33,712 bases of DNA from an uncultured Flavobacteriales bacterium. Its GTDB lineage: Bacteria > Bacteroidota > Bacteroidia > Flavobacteriales > UBA1820. Shown here piece by piece: positions 31,965 to 33,712 of this stretch. The stretch covers positions 1-33,712 of the forward strand of contig CAUHQV010000027.1 of the NCBI GenBank assembly GCA_959608625.1. Direction: 5' to 3'. The notes below the pieces were generated by a model. That model was not told where the DNA came from, did not search any database, and was given only the letters and a program-made list of their open reading frames with translations. Both the position numbers and the translations under genes were made by a program. Positions within the stretch are counted from its first letter, which is position 1. Every line of letters starts with the position of its first letter.

Positions 31965-32447
31965 TTACAAAGCTTTATAGTCATTACTACTCAAAGCATA
32001 TTCTTTGGGGTTTATCCCGATATATCGTTTAAATATTTTCGAGAAATGGCTCAGGTTGGAAAAACCCAGGGAGTAACCGACTTCAGAGACAGGGATATGA
32101 CGGTTGTTTTTCAATGTCGATGCGGCCCCCACCATCCGGGCCGACGAATAGTAGTTGTAAATGCTGTCTTCAAATATTTTTTTGAACAGGGATTTCATTT
32201 TCGTTTCGCTCATCCCGATAGTACGCGCCAATGCCGAAAGCACCGGAACTTTGCCAAGGTCTCTGAGAATCATTTTCTCCACATGCAGGATTTTTTCGAT
32301 GTCTCCTTGGCGTATCGACCCGAAATCGAAAGTGTCCCGCCTGAGGAAACGGGAAAAGAACTCATAGATCAATTCCGATATTTTTGTTTTAGTGGCCGGG
32401 ACCGGCTTCCTTCCCATTGTTTTAGGATTCGCTCCCCCTTGGCTCAT
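31965..32447 (-). CDS. AraC-family regulator, short (sensor domain missing)
   Basis: This 160-residue protein contains a complete C-terminal AraC DNA-binding domain. The first helix-turn-helix is VPVLSALARTIGMSETKMKSLFKKIF, and the second is VSEVGYSLGFSNLSHFSKIFKRYIGINPKEY. About 55 N-terminal residues correspond to the helical linker before the DNA-binding domain (SELIYEFFSRFLRRD). Relatives in Bacteroidetes are usually about 300 residues with an N-terminal sensor domain, which is missing; an in-frame stop lies five codons upstream of the ATG. It may be a genuine short regulator or a decayed gene. It is divergent from a small membrane protein. Confidence 0.85.
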   Translation of the reverse strand: MSQGGANPKTMGRKPVPATKTKISELIYEFFSRFLRRDTFDFGSIRQGDIEKILHVEKMILRDLGKVPVLSALARTIGMSETKMKSLFKKIFEDSIYNYYSSARMVGAASTLKNNRHIPVSEVGYSLGFSNLSHFSKIFKRYIGINPKEYALSSNDYKAL

Positions 32448-32490
32448 CGAAGGGAAACTAGCCTAATCCCGCATAAAATACTGGGTTACC

Positions 32491-32498
32491 TATTTTTG
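32491..32498 (+). promoter_or_regulatory. Bacteroidetes -7 box (TATTTTTG) of the small membrane protein gene
   Basis: TATTTTTG lies 48 bases before the ATG at 32546, within the region divergent to the AraC gene. Confidence 0.5.
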
Positions 32499-32545
32499 AT
32501 CCTCCTATTATGCCCTGTTTTTACCCATCGAAAGTGGTATAAGGC

Positions 32546-32746
32546 ATGGGGAACGGTAAATTAAAAAAGACCAAGAATATTCGGATTGCAAAATCGGTAT
32601 CGGTACTATTCTTTTTGATGGTCATTATCTTTCTATTCGGGAGTATGTTTCCTCGAAAGAGATATGCTTTAGTACATTCGGCAATAGGGCTGGCATGGAT
32701 CATTGCCCTGATATGCCATATCAGAGTGAAAAAATGCAATCGGTAG
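32546..32746 (+). CDS. Small two-helix membrane protein
   Basis: This 66-residue protein has a basic N-terminus and two hydrophobic segments: SVSVLFFLMVIIFLFGSMF and HSAIGLAWIIALICHI. The second is framed by His residues in an H-x3-G pattern that recalls DUF4405-type membrane domains, in which His may bind heme; that is only a guess. The antisense frame over the same bases gives a poorer protein. It follows a promoter box and is not obviously part of another operon. Confidence 0.55.
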   Translation: MGNGKLKKTKNIRIAKSVSVLFFLMVIIFLFGSMFPRKRYALVHSAIGLAWIIALICHIRVKKCNR

Positions 32747-32770
32747 CGGGCTGGAAACCGGTGAAATACC

Positions 32771-32778
32771 TATCTTTG
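32771..32778 (+). promoter_or_regulatory. Bacteroidetes -7 box (TATCTTTG) of the DUF1062 transcript
   Basis: TATCTTTG fits TAnnTTTG. A transcript starting near 32785 would have a leader of about 250 bases before the GTG at 33036. Confidence 0.55.
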
Positions 32779-32784
32779 CTCCGT

Positions 32785-33035
32785 AATTCTAAATACGCTA
32801 TTTTGAGAGCGATCCTTAAATTTATACTGGTTTAATATTTAGCCCCGCAAACCACGGGCTAATGATTCTTTCGTTCGGGTAATCCTACCTGAACGGGTTT
32901 CCATTCCATTTTTATTATTCACAGGATTGCCCGTTAAGGGCAATGGCATTTGCGATAGCAATCTTTTGTTTGCTATAAACGGTGGTACTGTGAATAATGA
33001 AACCTTAAAAAGAACATTTAAGCACAGTATAGATC
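32785..33035 (+). ncRNA. Structured 5' leader or small RNA upstream of the DUF1062 gene
   Basis: Successive perfect or near-perfect stems are visible. TTAGCCC / GGGCTAA pairs 32839-32845 with 32856-32862. A 9-bp hairpin pairs 32872-32880 with 32887-32895. An 11-bp stem ATTATTCACAG / CTGTGAATAAT pairs 32914-32924 with 32988-32998. It encloses two hairpins (ATTGCCC / GGGCAAT, 32926-32944, and ATAGCAA / TTGCTAT, 32955-32976), forming a three-way junction. A 6-bp hairpin (33004-33009 with 33017-33022) lies just before the start. No known riboswitch motif was recognised. Confidence 0.55.
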
Positions 33036-33668
33036 GTGAAGACAGAATATATATGGGAAATAATAGCTAAAAACACGCCCGCCTTAAAAAGAAAATGCAA
33101 TCATTGTCATTCCAACCGGTTTTATTGCAGCGGTAAATTCAGGATGAATTTCCAGAAAAAAAACATCGATGTGTGGCTGATTTACAGATGCACGGAATGC
33201 GACAGCACATTCAACCGGCCCCTATTATCGCGCTCCAAACCCGAACGGGTAAAAAAAGACTTGTTCGCCAAATTTTCGGAGAATGATGAAGCCATGGCCT
33301 GGGAATATGCTTTTTCTGCGGAAACCGGAAGGAAAAACAACGTCGACTTGGATTATGGCAGTGTCGAATACGAAATACGGCACGATATCATCCCGATAAA
33401 CGATATTTTAAACGCGGAACACGAATTTATCGCATTTAAGGTCCAATCCCGCTTCGAGTTCGGGCTAAAATTATCATCCGTGGTCAGGTCTTGCCTGGGA
33501 TTATCGGTAAATCAATGGAACCAAATGATCGAATCGAAAGCTATTTTCATCCCTGGAGATTACCCGCTAAAGAAACATAAAGTCAAAAACGGAGACCTTG
33601 TAGTGGTAAGCCCGGAAAAGCTGCGAAGTATATACAAACCGGATGACCCCGTGACCAATGCAAAATAA
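33036..33668 (+). CDS. DUF1062 protein (zinc ribbon plus S4-like domain)
   Basis: A GTG at 33036 is the only possible start, since an in-frame stop lies two codons upstream. The 210-residue protein has a zinc-ribbon with two CxxC pairs (C21/C24 and C52/C55) around KFRMNFQKKNIDVWLIYRC, typical of DUF1062. The C-terminal part, VRSCLGLSVNQWNQMIESKAIFIPGDYPLKKHKVKNGDLVVV, reads like an S4-type RNA-binding domain. The family's function is unknown; RNA binding is inferred from the S4-like end. It is preceded by a long structured leader and followed by a strong hairpin at the window edge. Confidence 0.87.
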   Translation: MKTEYIWEIIAKNTPALKRKCNHCHSNRFYCSGKFRMNFQKKNIDVWLIYRCTECDSTFNRPLLSRSKPERVKKDLFAKFSENDEAMAWEYAFSAETGRKNNVDLDYGSVEYEIRHDIIPINDILNAEHEFIAFKVQSRFEFGLKLSSVVRSCLGLSVNQWNQMIESKAIFIPGDYPLKKHKVKNGDLVVVSPEKLRSIYKPDDPVTNAK

Positions 33669-33687
33669 GAAACTCTCCCCAAACGGG

Positions 33688-33712
33688 CGGGGCCGGCTGA
33701 AAGCCGGCCCCG
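33688..33712 (+). terminator. Terminator hairpin after the DUF1062 gene (cut by window end)
   Basis: An 11-bp stem CGGGGCCGGCT / AGCCGGCCCCG (33688-33698 with 33702-33712) has a GAA loop. The expected T-run lies beyond the window. Confidence 0.7.

Overview
The window reads as a chromosomal segment of an obligately anaerobic gut-type member of the Bacteroidales. A Rikenellaceae/Alistipes-like genome is my best guess; the genus is inference. Support comes from many perfect TAnnTTTG (-7) promoter boxes, start sites without strong Shine-Dalgarno sequences, a separate-subunit methylmalonyl-CoA mutase beside a succinate/acetate CoA-transferase-type enzyme, a class I hybrid cluster protein, and a sirtuin without zinc cysteines. 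Everything appears chromosomal. No transposase, phage structural gene or CRISPR array was seen.

Layout. 1-1639 (minus): a DUF3440/IbrA-like PP-loop protein, open at the left edge, with a small overlapping GNAT-like gene upstream. 1882-4552 (plus): a compact four-gene cassette of PqqD-like peptide-binding protein, nucleotidyltransferase-fold protein, HPr-kinase-like protein and S24/S26 peptidase. It resembles RiPP or 'HPr-rel' modification modules but has no recognisable precursor. 4636-6443 (plus): a tandem ABC ATPase and a YbaN-type membrane protein. 6552-8238 (minus): YccF, a secreted helical protein, and a membrane protein/XRE regulator pair with a palindromic operator on its promoter. 8448-12924 (plus): lysS, a DMT transporter and a CoA transferase. 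12993-20395 (minus): GNAT, sirtuin, zinc-less MDR oxidoreductase, DUF1848 and methylmalonyl-CoA mutase (mutA-mutB). 20660-20832: tRNA-Leu(GAG) and tRNA-Lys(UUU). 20995-23129: a visibly more AT-rich block with an amidohydrolase, a MarC-type protein and a possible recombinase remnant. 23777-30064 (minus): cupin-hcp, a large KamA-family radical SAM protein, a lipoprotein, a YjdI/YjdJ pair and a DUF4377 lipoprotein. 30240-31801 (plus): metY behind a Met/Cys-containing leader ORF and an intrinsic terminator. 31965-33668: a short AraC regulator, a small membrane protein, and a DUF1062 zinc-ribbon/S4-like protein behind a long structured leader.

How genes work together. The CoA transferase and MutAB fit succinate-propionate fermentation. 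The sirtuin carries the Tyr/Arg pair typical of desuccinylases and is translationally coupled to an acyltransferase, so it may edit protein acylation caused by succinyl-CoA. The most interesting items are the orphan kinase/peptide-chaperone cassette (1882-4552), the predicted metY attenuator (30240-30440), the structured RNA upstream of the DUF1062 gene (32785-33035), and the operator at 8268-8308.
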